Origin: Acidobacteriaceae bacterium
Lineage (GTDB): Bacteria > Acidobacteriota > Terriglobia > Terriglobales > Acidobacteriaceae
Assembly (NCBI GenBank): GCA_003156235.1
Contig: PMGP01000142.1
Coordinates: forward strand, 757 to 14,328
Length of the DNA: 13,572 nucleotides
Reading direction: 5' to 3'
The notes below the pieces were generated by a model. The model saw only the letters and a program-made list of their open reading frames with translations, made no database searches and had not been told where the DNA came from. Below are positions 1 to 5,878 of the stretch, in pieces (the stretch's first letter is position 1; each line of letters starts with the position of its first letter). The translations under genes were made by a program, and so were the position numbers.

Positions 1-665
1 AGGCGCAGATCGGCGTGGACGCGGCTCGGCTGAAACAGGCGCGGGCGCAGGTGTTGCAGGCCGATGCCAGCCTGAAGCAACTGGAGGAGCAGCTCAGTTA
101 CACCACGATTGTGGCGCCCATGGATGGGGAAATCCTGTCGCGGGATGTGGAGATCGGCGCCGCCGTCAGCTCGATTCTGGTGCTCGGCTCGACAGCCACG
201 CTGGTGATGACCGAGGGCGACACCAGCGAGGTTTATGTGCAGGGCAAGGTGGACGAGGCGGACATTGCCCACGTCTACATGGGCCAGCCGGCGCGCATCA
301 AGGTGGAGAGCTTCCGCGACCGGCTGTTCTACGGAAAGGTGACCAAGATTTCGCCCATGGGTGTGGAGAAGGACAACGTAACCACCTTCGAGGTGCGGGT
401 CTCCATCAACAATGCCAGCGGGGAACTGAAGGCGCAGATGACCGCGAATGCCGAGATCATGCTCGATGAGCACAAGGGCGTGCTGAGCGTGCCGGAAAAC
501 GCGGTGAGCTACGACAAAGATAAGAATGCTACGGTCGATGTCCCGGATAAAAGCAAGAAGGACGGCACGCGCAAGGTGGCAGTGAAGGTGGGGCTATCCA
601 ATGGCTCGGTAACGGAAATCCTGAGCGGGCTGAAGGAAGGCGACCAGGTAGTGTTGCAGCAATAA
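1..665 (+). CDS. Periplasmic adaptor subunit of a MacA/HlyD-type efflux pump, C-terminal part (5' end outside window)
   Basis: The reading frame is open to the window edge (codon phase begins at base 3), so the N-terminus and any signal peptide are missing. What remains follows the membrane-fusion-protein order. First comes the end of a coiled-coil hairpin (Ala/Gln/Leu-rich, ARLKQARAQVLQADASLKQL). Next is the second lipoyl half-motif (YTTIVAPMDGEILSRDVEIG), then a beta-barrel region (VYVQGKVDEADIAHVYMGQP), and finally a membrane-proximal domain ending in LKEGDQVVL. Such adaptors link an inner-membrane ABC (MacB) or RND pump to a TolC channel across the periplasm. The next gene, at 793, is unrelated, so the partner pump, if adjacent, lies upstream of the window. 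The MacA-like assignment rests on the long extended C-terminal domain; an RND-type adaptor is the alternative. Confidence 0.85.
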   Translation, partial: AQIGVDAARLKQARAQVLQADASLKQLEEQLSYTTIVAPMDGEILSRDVEIGAAVSSILVLGSTATLVMTEGDTSEVYVQGKVDEADIAHVYMGQPARIKVESFRDRLFYGKVTKISPMGVEKDNVTTFEVRVSINNASGELKAQMTANAEIMLDEHKGVLSVPENAVSYDKDKNATVDVPDKSKKDGTRKVAVKVGLSNGSVTEILSGLKEGDQVVLQQ

Positions 666-792
666 ACACCTGCGCCACCTGCGGTGGGGCCAATCGCTCG
701 CTATTCGCTCGCATGGCTTTTATCAGGCTGAAGGCCAGTGCTCCTGCGGCAATAGGCGGGGCCTGCGTGGCTTCCTTTTACAATGGTTCTAT

Positions 793-2106
793 ATGCAAAA
801 GCTGATGATTGCGGTCCTCCTGATAGCGGCTACTGTGGCTCCGGCACAAACCCATGCATCCAAAAAACAGAGTCAGGATAAGTTGCGCTTCACGCTGATT
901 TTGTCACGCCACGGCGTCCGTCCGCCTTTGGCAACCGCTTCGGTGCTTGGAGTTCGTTCCGCCGACGCGTGGCCGGAGTGGGAGGTTCCGCTGGGATTCC
1001 TGACGCCGCACGGCGCCATGGCGATCCGCCAGATGGGCGCGTACATGCGCATGGACCTTGTCCGCAAGGGATTGTTGCCGGCGGCCGGCTGCCCCGAGAG
1101 CAACGAAATTTATCTTTACGCCGATACCGATCAGCGAACCATCCTAAGCACGCGGAACACCTTCGCCGGGCTGGAGCCGGGTTGCGATCCGCCGCCCGTG
1201 CATATAGTAGCCGCGGCTGCCGGCGTTGCGGACCCGATCTTCTCGCCGATCCCCGGCAGCTTTCCGCCGCCGTCCGATGCGGCCGTTGCGGCTGACCGGC
1301 AAGCCACGCTGGGCAATGATCCGGAAGCCTATTTTTCGCTGGCGAGGAACCCGGAGCTGAAGGAACTCGCTTATGTGCTGGCGCCGGACCCGGCGCATCC
1401 CGCCAAGAAGCCTATCCTCGACGATCCCCGGCCGCTGGCCGCGACGTCTTCGCTGATTGAGGATTTTCTGCTGGAATATACCGACGGCAAGCCGATGCAG
1501 GAGGTTGGCTGGGGGCGCGTGGACGCAGCCGCGCTGCACCGCCTGATGCCGCTGTATGTGAAGGGATTTGATCTGTTGACGCGCACGACCTTGAGGGCGC
1601 GCACGCAAGGCTCCAACCTGACGGCGCACATTCTGGACTCTCTGGAGCAGGCCGCGCAACAGGCGCAAACGCAGCCCGGCCAGGCGGTTCCCCATACGGA
1701 TCTGGGAGCGTTCGGCCCCGTGGGCGCGCGCCTGGTTTACCTGGGCGGCCACGACAGCGACTTGAGCTACATCGGCGGCTTATTCGGACTGCATTGGAGC
1801 GTGGACGGCATCGGCGACGACACGCCGCCGGATTCGCAGATTGTTTTTGAATTGTGGCAGAGCGCGAAGTCGAAGCAATACAGCGTGCGCATGATCTATC
1901 GCGCGCAGACTCTGGATCAGTTGCGCTCCGGCCAGAAGCTGACGCTGGCCGACCCGCCCGCCGAGGTTTCGCTTACGCCTCCCGGCTGCCGCGGCGGAGA
2001 GATTTGCCCCTTCGCCGATTTTGACAAGGCCGCGCGCGCGGTTCTCGATCCGGCTTACATCAAGCCCGGTCCGCTGGCGACGCAGATTGCGCCGCAGAAC
2101 CCATAG
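793..2106 (+). CDS. Secreted histidine-type (acid) phosphatase, phytase/glucose-1-phosphatase-like
   Basis: The 437-residue protein has an N-terminal signal peptide (hydrophobic residues 5-18, likely cleavage after THA at 20-22). The histidine acid phosphatase signature RHGVRPP lies at residues 39-45, with His40 as the phospho-accepting nucleophile. A YADTDQRT segment follows, typical of the family core, and the catalytic HD pair is His320-Asp321 in GGHDSDLSYIGG. Length and motif spacing fit the bacterial AppA/Agp branch, which hydrolyses phosphate monoesters such as phytate or sugar phosphates in the periplasm; the substrate cannot be chosen from sequence. It appears monocistronic: a 127-base gap precedes it and the next gene is on the other strand. 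No Shine-Dalgarno is visible before ATG 793. A TACAAT hexamer at 779-784, 8 nt before the start, could be a -10 box of a leaderless transcript, but no matching -35 is seen. Confidence 0.92.
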   Translation: MQKLMIAVLLIAATVAPAQTHASKKQSQDKLRFTLILSRHGVRPPLATASVLGVRSADAWPEWEVPLGFLTPHGAMAIRQMGAYMRMDLVRKGLLPAAGCPESNEIYLYADTDQRTILSTRNTFAGLEPGCDPPPVHIVAAAAGVADPIFSPIPGSFPPPSDAAVAADRQATLGNDPEAYFSLARNPELKELAYVLAPDPAHPAKKPILDDPRPLAATSSLIEDFLLEYTDGKPMQEVGWGRVDAAALHRLMPLYVKGFDLLTRTTLRARTQGSNLTAHILDSLEQAAQQAQTQPGQAVPHTDLGAFGPVGARLVYLGGHDSDLSYIGGLFGLHWSVDGIGDDTPPDSQIVFELWQSAKSKQYSVRMIYRAQTLDQLRSGQKLTLADPPAEVSLTPPGCRGGEICPFADFDKAARAVLDPAYIKPGPLATQIAPQNP

Positions 2107-2157
2107 CAGACGGGCGCTAGTGCGGTGAGTCGGAAGTTTACTGAAGAACAACCGCAG

Positions 2158-2220
2158 ATCCTTCGACTCACCACCCTCAGGCTGAAGAGTACGCCCGGGG
2201 TCCCGTTCGCTCAGGATGAC
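2158..2220. repeat. Degenerate palindromic intergenic element of the TTCGACTC...GCTCAGGAT type
   Basis: Its ends are ATCCTTCGACTCA (2158-2170) and GTTCGCTCAGGATGAC (2205-2220); the outer ATCCT/AGGAT form an inverted repeat. A related form occurs at 4797-4828, and a weaker inverted one at about 5851-5877. Such elements are scattered in many bacterial intergenic regions. Just downstream, CAGCAAT (2220-2226) and ATTGCTG (2239-2245) form another 7-bp inverted repeat with a 12-nt loop and no T-tract. The remainder of the 2107-2306 gap shows nothing else I can support. Confidence 0.4.
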
Positions 2221-2282
2221 AGCAATGATTGGCTGTGTATTGCTGACTCAAGACATTAGAGAATTTGCGAGAGAGAACGTAG

Positions 2283-2297
2283 GCCGGCTTTGCCGGC
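2283..2297 (-). terminator. Possible hairpin downstream of the zinc-ribbon gene
   Basis: A perfect GCCGGC-TTT-GCCGGC hairpin lies 9 bases beyond the stop of the minus-strand gene ending at 2307. The following minus-strand sequence (CTACGTTCTCTC) is pyrimidine-rich but lacks a U-run, so this is at best a weak or factor-dependent terminator. It may equally be a REP-like repeat. Confidence 0.3.
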
Positions 2298-2306
2298 GTG
2301 AGCCGG

Positions 2307-2528
2307 TCAGCTTTCCTTGCGGTAGAGCATGTCGCGGATGGTGCGACGGCGGGCTTCGTTCAGTTCGCGGTCGGCCTTGAGGTCGCCTGAGGCAAGGCCG
2401 GCTTGGGCGGCGGGTTCGGCGGACTCCGGCTCGCTGCACGCGGGGCAGCGATTGGCGAAGCCGGGCTTGCCTGGGCGGAGCTCGAACTCTTCCGCGCAGA
2501 CGACGCAGGTTCTAATGGGAAAGGCCAT
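2307..2528 (-). CDS. Small zinc-ribbon protein of unknown function
   Basis: The 73-residue protein starts MAFPIRTCVVCAEEF and carries two CxxC knuckles, Cys8-Cys11 and Cys28-Cys31, spaced as in a single four-cysteine zinc ribbon. The second half (about 35-73) is charged and probably helical, ending RRRTIRDMLYRKES. Regular zinc-ligand spacing in the only long frame on this strand here argues for a real gene. It is transcribed divergently from the nucleotidyltransferase at 2677. The ATG lacks a Shine-Dalgarno; on the minus strand TATCAT (2542-2537) sits 8 nt before it. An overlapping plus-strand frame (2329-2604) has no such pattern and was discarded. A role in nucleic-acid or protein binding is only a guess from the fold. 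Confidence 0.75.
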   Translation of the reverse strand: MAFPIRTCVVCAEEFELRPGKPGFANRCPACSEPESAEPAAQAGLASGDLKADRELNEARRRTIRDMLYRKES

Positions 2529-2543
2529 ACACGTCCATGATAA

Positions 2544-2578
2544 CGCGGAGCAATTCTCCGCGGTTCACATTGCGCAAT
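2544..2578. promoter_or_regulatory. Two palindromes in the divergent intergenic region
   Basis: CGCGGAG (2544-2550) and CTCCGCG (2556-2562) form a perfect 7-bp inverted repeat around CAATT. Six bases further, ATTGCGCAAT (2569-2578) is a perfect 10-bp palindrome. They sit between the divergent starts at 2528 (minus) and 2677 (plus). The second touches the -35 position of the proposed plus-strand promoter. A dimeric repressor site or an mRNA-leader hairpin are both possible; no regulator is indicated. Confidence 0.35.
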
Positions 2579-2607
2579 TGTGGGAGTTTTTGGGATGGAT
2601 GTAGAAT
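2578..2607 (+). promoter_or_regulatory. Candidate sigma-70-like promoter for the nucleotidyltransferase/kinase pair
   Basis: TAGAAT at 2602-2607 matches the -10 consensus at 5 of 6 positions. An 18-base spacer separates it from a weak -35, TTGTGG (2578-2583, first three bases matching). Predicted initiation near 2614 would leave a leader of roughly 60 bases before the ATG at 2677. Confidence 0.35.
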
Positions 2608-2676
2608 GAGGACATCGGAATTACAAACGATTTTGAAACGCAACCCGGAAGGGACGGGTAGCGGCGATGAGGAGAT

Positions 2677-3585
2677 ATGACTTCTGCAATGAAACCGACA
2701 CTTCTGATTATGGCTGCCGGCATGGGCAGCCGTTACGGCGGCCTGAAGCAAATTGATCCGGTTGGACCGAATGGCGAAACCATCATCGATTACTCGATCT
2801 ACGACGCGCTGCGCGCCGGGTTCGGCAAGCTTGTGTTCGTCATCCGCAAGGAGATTGAGCAGCAATTTAAGGAGATTGTGGGGCGGCGATTTGAAAAGCG
2901 CGCCGCGGTGGAATACGTTCTTCAGGAGCTGGAGATGCTGCCGGCGGGATTTTCCGTGCCGGCTGGGAGAACGAAGCCGTGGGGCACGACACAGGCCATC
3001 TTGCTGGCTGCCGACGCGATTGCGGAGCCGTTTGCGGTGATCAATGCGGACGACTTCTACGGAGCCGAGGGCTATCGCGTGCTGGCGCAGCATTTGCAGT
3101 CCGGCGCGGAGGAGTATGCCATGGCCGGATTTGTGTTAAGCAATACGCTGTCGGAGTTTGGGACGGTGGCGCGCGGCGTGTGCCGGGTGAGCGGCGACGG
3201 CTACCTGGAGAGCGTGGTGGAAATGATGAAGATTGCCCGCGACGGGGAGCACGCGAAAAACACCGAGGAGAGCGGCGCGACGACCAGGCTGGAGGGCAGC
3301 GAGGCGGTCTCGATGAATATGTGGGGATTTACGCCGCGCATCTTCCCGCAACTGGAAGAACATTTTAAGAGTTTTCTAGAAACGCATGGCACGGAAGAGA
3401 AGTCGGAGTGCTACATTCCCCGCGTGGTGAATGACCTGGTGGCGGCTGGACAGGCGAGGGTGAAGGTTTTGCGCACCGGAGATTCATGGTTTGGCGTGAC
3501 CTATCGCGAGGACCGGCCGCATGTGGTGGAAAACATCAACCGGCTGATTCAGGGCGGCGCTTATCCAGAAAGATTGTGGTCATGA
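2677..3585 (+). CDS. Sugar-phosphate nucleotidyltransferase (NTP_transferase/GT-A fold)
   Basis: The 302-residue protein has the nucleotidyltransferase glycine-rich loop GMGSRYGGLKQ (residues 15-25), which binds the NTP and carries a catalytic lysine (Lys24). A metal/sugar-binding INADDFYG segment follows at 122-129. The family transfers NMP to a sugar-1-phosphate, giving an NDP-sugar and pyrophosphate in the cytoplasm; UTP-glucose-1-phosphate uridylyltransferases are relatives. The partner is the sugar kinase that overlaps by ATGA at 3582, so the pair probably activates one sugar in two steps. GAGGAG (2669-2674) precedes the ATG at 2677 by only 2 nt and the in-frame ATG at 2689 by 14 nt. The true start may be either; relatives commonly begin near MKPTLLIMAAGMGSR, which favours 2689. 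The nucleotide and sugar specificity are not readable here. Confidence 0.88.
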   Translation: MTSAMKPTLLIMAAGMGSRYGGLKQIDPVGPNGETIIDYSIYDALRAGFGKLVFVIRKEIEQQFKEIVGRRFEKRAAVEYVLQELEMLPAGFSVPAGRTKPWGTTQAILLAADAIAEPFAVINADDFYGAEGYRVLAQHLQSGAEEYAMAGFVLSNTLSEFGTVARGVCRVSGDGYLESVVEMMKIARDGEHAKNTEESGATTRLEGSEAVSMNMWGFTPRIFPQLEEHFKSFLETHGTEEKSECYIPRVVNDLVAAGQARVKVLRTGDSWFGVTYREDRPHVVENINRLIQGGAYPERLWS

Positions 3586-4673
3586 GCATGGGGTATGACG
3601 CCGGCGCGATAGCGCTTCAGTTTCAGATTGACGGAAAATTCATCTCCGCTACGCACTACGGAAGCGGCCACATCAACGACACCTACTGCGCCGTCTTCCA
3701 GCAGGCCGGCGCGCCGGCGCGCTTCATCTTGCAGCACGTCAATTGCAACATCTTCAAGAATCCAGTTGCTCTAATGGAAAACGTGCAGCGTGTGACGGCG
3801 CATTTGGCCGCGAAGGTGGCGGGCGCGCCGGACGGCGACCGTCGCGTACTCCAACTGATTAGCGCGCGGGACGGGCAGTTCTGGCACGTGGATGCGGAGG
3901 GCAATTATTGGCGCGCCTACAGCATGATCGAGCATGCAAGCTCGTTTGATGCGGTTGAGAGTACGGAGCAGGCCTATCAGGCGGCCAAAGCATTCGGGCA
4001 ATTTCAGAAACTGTGCGCGGACCTTCCCGCGCCGCGGCTGCACGATACGATTCCAGACTTCCACCACACGCCGAAGCGGTTCCTGGCGCTAGAGCAGGCC
4101 ATAGCCGCGGACGCGGTTGGCCGCGCAAAGCTGGCCAGCCGGGAGATTGAATTCGCACTGGCGCGAAAGTCCATCACCGGCGTTCTGCTGGATGCAAATC
4201 TGACGGAGCGCGTGACGCATAACGACACCAAATTCAACAACGTGCTGCTGGATGACGCCACTGGCGAAGGCATTTGCGTGATTGACCTGGACACGGTGAT
4301 GCCGGGGTTGGCGCTTTACGATTTCGGCGACATGGTGCGCACCACGACGAGTCCGGCGCTGGAAGACGAGCAGGATCTGAGCAAGGTGACGATGCAGTTT
4401 CCCATGTTCGAGGCGCTGGTGCGCGGCTACCTGCAATCGGCTGGGGGATTCCTGACAAAAGCGGAGAAGCAAATGCTGGCTTTCTCCGGCAAGTTGATCA
4501 CCTTCGAGATCGGCATCCGCTTCCTCACGGATTATCTGGCGGGCGATACGTACTTCAAGGTGCATCGCGAGGGACATAACCTGGACCGCTGCCGGACACA
4601 GTTCAAGCTGGTCGAATCCATCGAAGCGCAGGAAGAAAGAATGGAGCGGCTGGTGGAGTCGATTGAGGAGTAA
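3582..4673 (+). CDS. APH-fold sugar kinase, NahK (N-acetylhexosamine 1-kinase)-like
   Basis: The 363-residue protein belongs to the aminoglycoside-phosphotransferase kinase superfamily. The catalytic loop HNDTKFNN lies at 213-220 (Asp215 as base, Asn220 as metal ligand). The metal-binding strand IDLD is at 234-237, followed by MPGLALYDFGD with DFGD at 247-250. The HNDTK and DLDTVMPG wording is that of NahK-type enzymes, which make sugar-1-phosphates from N-acetylhexosamines, rather than antibiotic kinases. I chose ATG 3582 because it overlaps the upstream TGA (ATGA, translational coupling); an in-frame ATG at 3588 is possible, and the open frame extending upstream to 3486 lies inside the neighbouring gene. 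Its product is a natural substrate for the upstream nucleotidyltransferase. The acceptor sugar is unproven. Confidence 0.85.
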   Translation: MSMGYDAGAIALQFQIDGKFISATHYGSGHINDTYCAVFQQAGAPARFILQHVNCNIFKNPVALMENVQRVTAHLAAKVAGAPDGDRRVLQLISARDGQFWHVDAEGNYWRAYSMIEHASSFDAVESTEQAYQAAKAFGQFQKLCADLPAPRLHDTIPDFHHTPKRFLALEQAIAADAVGRAKLASREIEFALARKSITGVLLDANLTERVTHNDTKFNNVLLDDATGEGICVIDLDTVMPGLALYDFGDMVRTTTSPALEDEQDLSKVTMQFPMFEALVRGYLQSAGGFLTKAEKQMLAFSGKLITFEIGIRFLTDYLAGDTYFKVHREGHNLDRCRTQFKLVESIEAQEERMERLVESIEE

Positions 4674-4780
4674 GCAGCAACGGGCATACTGCTGCGAAAT
4701 CTTCAGTCGTGTCTCGCTTCAGCTCCGCATTGACCCACGTGGCCCGGCTGGTTGAGGATAAGAAGAGAGCAGCTTGCTTT

Positions 4781-4828
4781 ATCGAAGAGACGCAGGTTCT
4801 TCGATCAGCTACGCTCGCTCAGAAGGAG
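4781..4828 (+). promoter_or_regulatory. Hairpin and repeat-derived Shine-Dalgarno before the sigma-like gene
   Basis: ATCGAAGA (4781-4788) and TCTTCGAT (4798-4805) make a perfect 8-bp stem with a 9-nt loop. The right half overlaps a degenerate element, TTCTTCGATCAGC (4797-4809) ... GCTCGCTCAGAA (4813-4824), of the same family as 2158-2220. Its 3' end runs into AGAAGGAG (4821-4828), an excellent Shine-Dalgarno 8 nt before ATG 4837. The dispersed repeat therefore appears to supply the ribosome-binding site. Confidence 0.5.
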
Positions 4829-4836
4829 CCGCTTCC

Positions 4837-5439
4837 ATGGCCCATGAACCCGCCAATCCCTTTAACGGCCTGATACAAGAACCGAATCTTGAAGGCATGG
4901 AGGAGATATTCGAGCTGGTTGCCGCCGGACTCTACAGCCTGGCGTCGATGCTGGTGGGCGAAGGCGAGGATAGCGCGCGGCTGGTGGAGGAGGCGATCGC
5001 TTCAGCGCAGGTATCTCCCTGCGCCGATCCGCAAAATGCGCGCCGGTGCAGCCGGAGGGCGCTCGCCGTCTCGGCCTTGAAGCTGCTGGCCGCGCGCTGC
5101 CCCGGCTGCCTGGACGCGCCAGAGGGACTAACGCCGGCGACAAGCTGTATTGAGGGCGACGACCTGGCCTCGGCGGGCATTTCGACCGGGGAGCTGGAAC
5201 GCATGATCAGCGGGACGGAGCGCGAGCGGATGCGGGAATGGCTGGCAAGTTTGCCGACGTGGATGCGGACTGTTTTCGCTCTGCGCGCGGTGGCCGGCTT
5301 CAACGCCGCCGAGACGGCCGCGCTGCTCAAGTTGCACGGCGGGCCGCACGCCGCCGCATGGACCCCGGAGGCGGTGAGCGAGGTCTTCCGCCAGGGGCTC
5401 TGCTCGCTGGCTTCGCAAGTGCTGAGAAGCAGGGAATAG
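4837..5439 (+). CDS. Degenerate ECF-sigma-like protein
   Basis: The 200-residue protein resembles a two-domain ECF sigma factor. Residues about 22-55 look like region 2 (EIFELVAAGLYSLASMLVG, then an acidic DSARLVEEA helix). Residues 132-195 look like region 4 (REWLASLPTWMRTVFALRAV, then AGFNAAETAALL). Three departures from a working sigma factor are visible. About nine extra residues (HGGPHAAAWTP area) interrupt the turn of the helix-turn-helix. The recognition helix (EAVSEVFRQGLCSLA) is poor in basic residues. The linker contains five cysteines, including CPGC. The protein may be a sigma-like regulator, an anti-sigma partner or a redox/metal sensor. The start is ATG 4837, backed by a strong Shine-Dalgarno; the open frame upstream to 4774 is repeat sequence. 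It appears monocistronic. Confidence 0.6.
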   Translation: MAHEPANPFNGLIQEPNLEGMEEIFELVAAGLYSLASMLVGEGEDSARLVEEAIASAQVSPCADPQNARRCSRRALAVSALKLLAARCPGCLDAPEGLTPATSCIEGDDLASAGISTGELERMISGTERERMREWLASLPTWMRTVFALRAVAGFNAAETAALLKLHGGPHAAAWTPEAVSEVFRQGLCSLASQVLRSRE

Positions 5440-5450
5440 GGAGTAGGGAA

Positions 5451-5480
5451 AACTATAAAAAGCTATAAAAAACTGTAAAT
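5451..5480. repeat. Three tandem 10-bp A/T-rich near-repeats
   Basis: AACTATAAAA (5451-5460), AGCTATAAAA (5461-5470) and AACTGTAAAT (5471-5480) are consecutive decamers with one to three differences. They sit 11 bases after the sigma-like stop codon. The period equals about one helical turn, which phases A-tracts on one face of the DNA and could bend it. Confidence 0.6.
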
Positions 5481-5481
5481 A

Positions 5482-5522
5482 TCCCACCTTAGGCGCAAAA
5501 ACAAAACGCGCCGAAGGTGGGA
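5482..5522. terminator. 15-bp stem-loop, possible terminator (better placed for the minus strand)
   Basis: TCCCACCTTAGGCGC (5482-5496) pairs with GCGCCGAAGGTGGGA (5508-5522) with one A-G mismatch, around an 11-nt A-rich loop. There is no T-run downstream on the plus strand. On the minus strand the stem is followed by T-rich sequence. It lies 42 bases past the sigma-like stop and could protect that mRNA's 3' end. The TCCCACC...GGTGGGA arms also resemble dispersed palindromes I associate with Terriglobia genomes. Confidence 0.45.
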
Positions 5523-5543
5523 CACCCGCTTCTAGCTTTTAAC

Positions 5544-5700
5544 CTCTGGCGATTCTCCGCGACCTCCTTTCTTCTCCGTATTCGTATAGACCTCCTTTCC
5601 TCTCCGTATTCGTAAATAGGACTGGCCATCCCAGGCATTCATGTCCACTGTATGCAATGCTTCTGGCGATTCTCCACGACCTGCTTTCTTTGCCGTTTCG
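5544..5700. repeat. Cluster of diverged GGCGATTCTCC/GACCTCCTTTC repeats
   Basis: Two 26-bp copies of a unit beginning GACCTCCTTTC and ending CTCCGTATTCGTA lie at 5561-5586 and 5589-5614, with one mismatch and a period of 28. A longer unit starting TCTGGCGATTCTCC and ending near TTCG occurs at 5544-5584 and again, more diverged (about 35 of 41 matching, one gap), at 5661-5700. The pattern is that of a decaying non-coding intergenic repeat rather than a gene. Confidence 0.65.
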
Positions 5701-5878
5701 AAATTGGGTGGGAAGGTCGTTCCGGTTTTGCCCATAAGGCCGATTGTTTGCGGCGGAATCGAGCCGCTTGGCCCGCTCATTCGATACACTAGAGATACGA
5801 ACCCTGCTGCCTGTTTTTCGCATCTATTAAGGAGCGAGCGTTTTTGGGCCGCATCGCTTCGCTGAGAGTCGAACGACC

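Larger units (their letters stand above)
5440..5878. other. 439-base repeat-rich intergenic region
   Basis: This gap between the sigma-like gene and the outer-membrane channel gene holds three 10-bp near-repeats (5451-5480), a 15-bp stem-loop (5482-5522), a GCTTCTAGCTTTTA segment (5528-5541) and a cluster of diverged GGCGATTCTCC repeats (5544-5700). The last 170 bases contain no structure I can support beyond a weak inverted copy of the TTCGACTC element (5851-5877). Open frames on the minus strand (to 5789 and 5823) are translations of the repeats: the same GRGESPE string occurs twice 39 codons apart. I do not call them genes. A promoter for the operon at 5879 must lie here but none is convincing. 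Confidence 0.7.

Noticed and set aside
1144..1752. 202-codon minus-strand frame inside the phosphatase gene
   Set aside because: It is arginine-rich and without motifs, antisense to a phosphatase with intact catalytic residues.
3486..3581. Extended N-terminus for the sugar kinase
   Set aside because: This stretch lies inside the nucleotidyltransferase gene in another frame; the ATGA overlap at 3582 is the natural start.
4752..4783. TTGAGG ... TTTATC as a promoter for the sigma-like gene
   Set aside because: The spacer is 20 bases and both boxes match the consensus poorly.
4774..4836. Extended N-terminus for the sigma-like gene
   Set aside because: The extra 21 codons cover a dispersed repeat and hairpin. 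A strong Shine-Dalgarno directs ATG 4837.
5532..5823. Minus-strand frames of 85 and 94 codons in the repeat-rich gap
   Set aside because: They are translations of the diverged repeats (GRGESPE twice) in two overlapping frames, with no Shine-Dalgarno and no recognisable fold.
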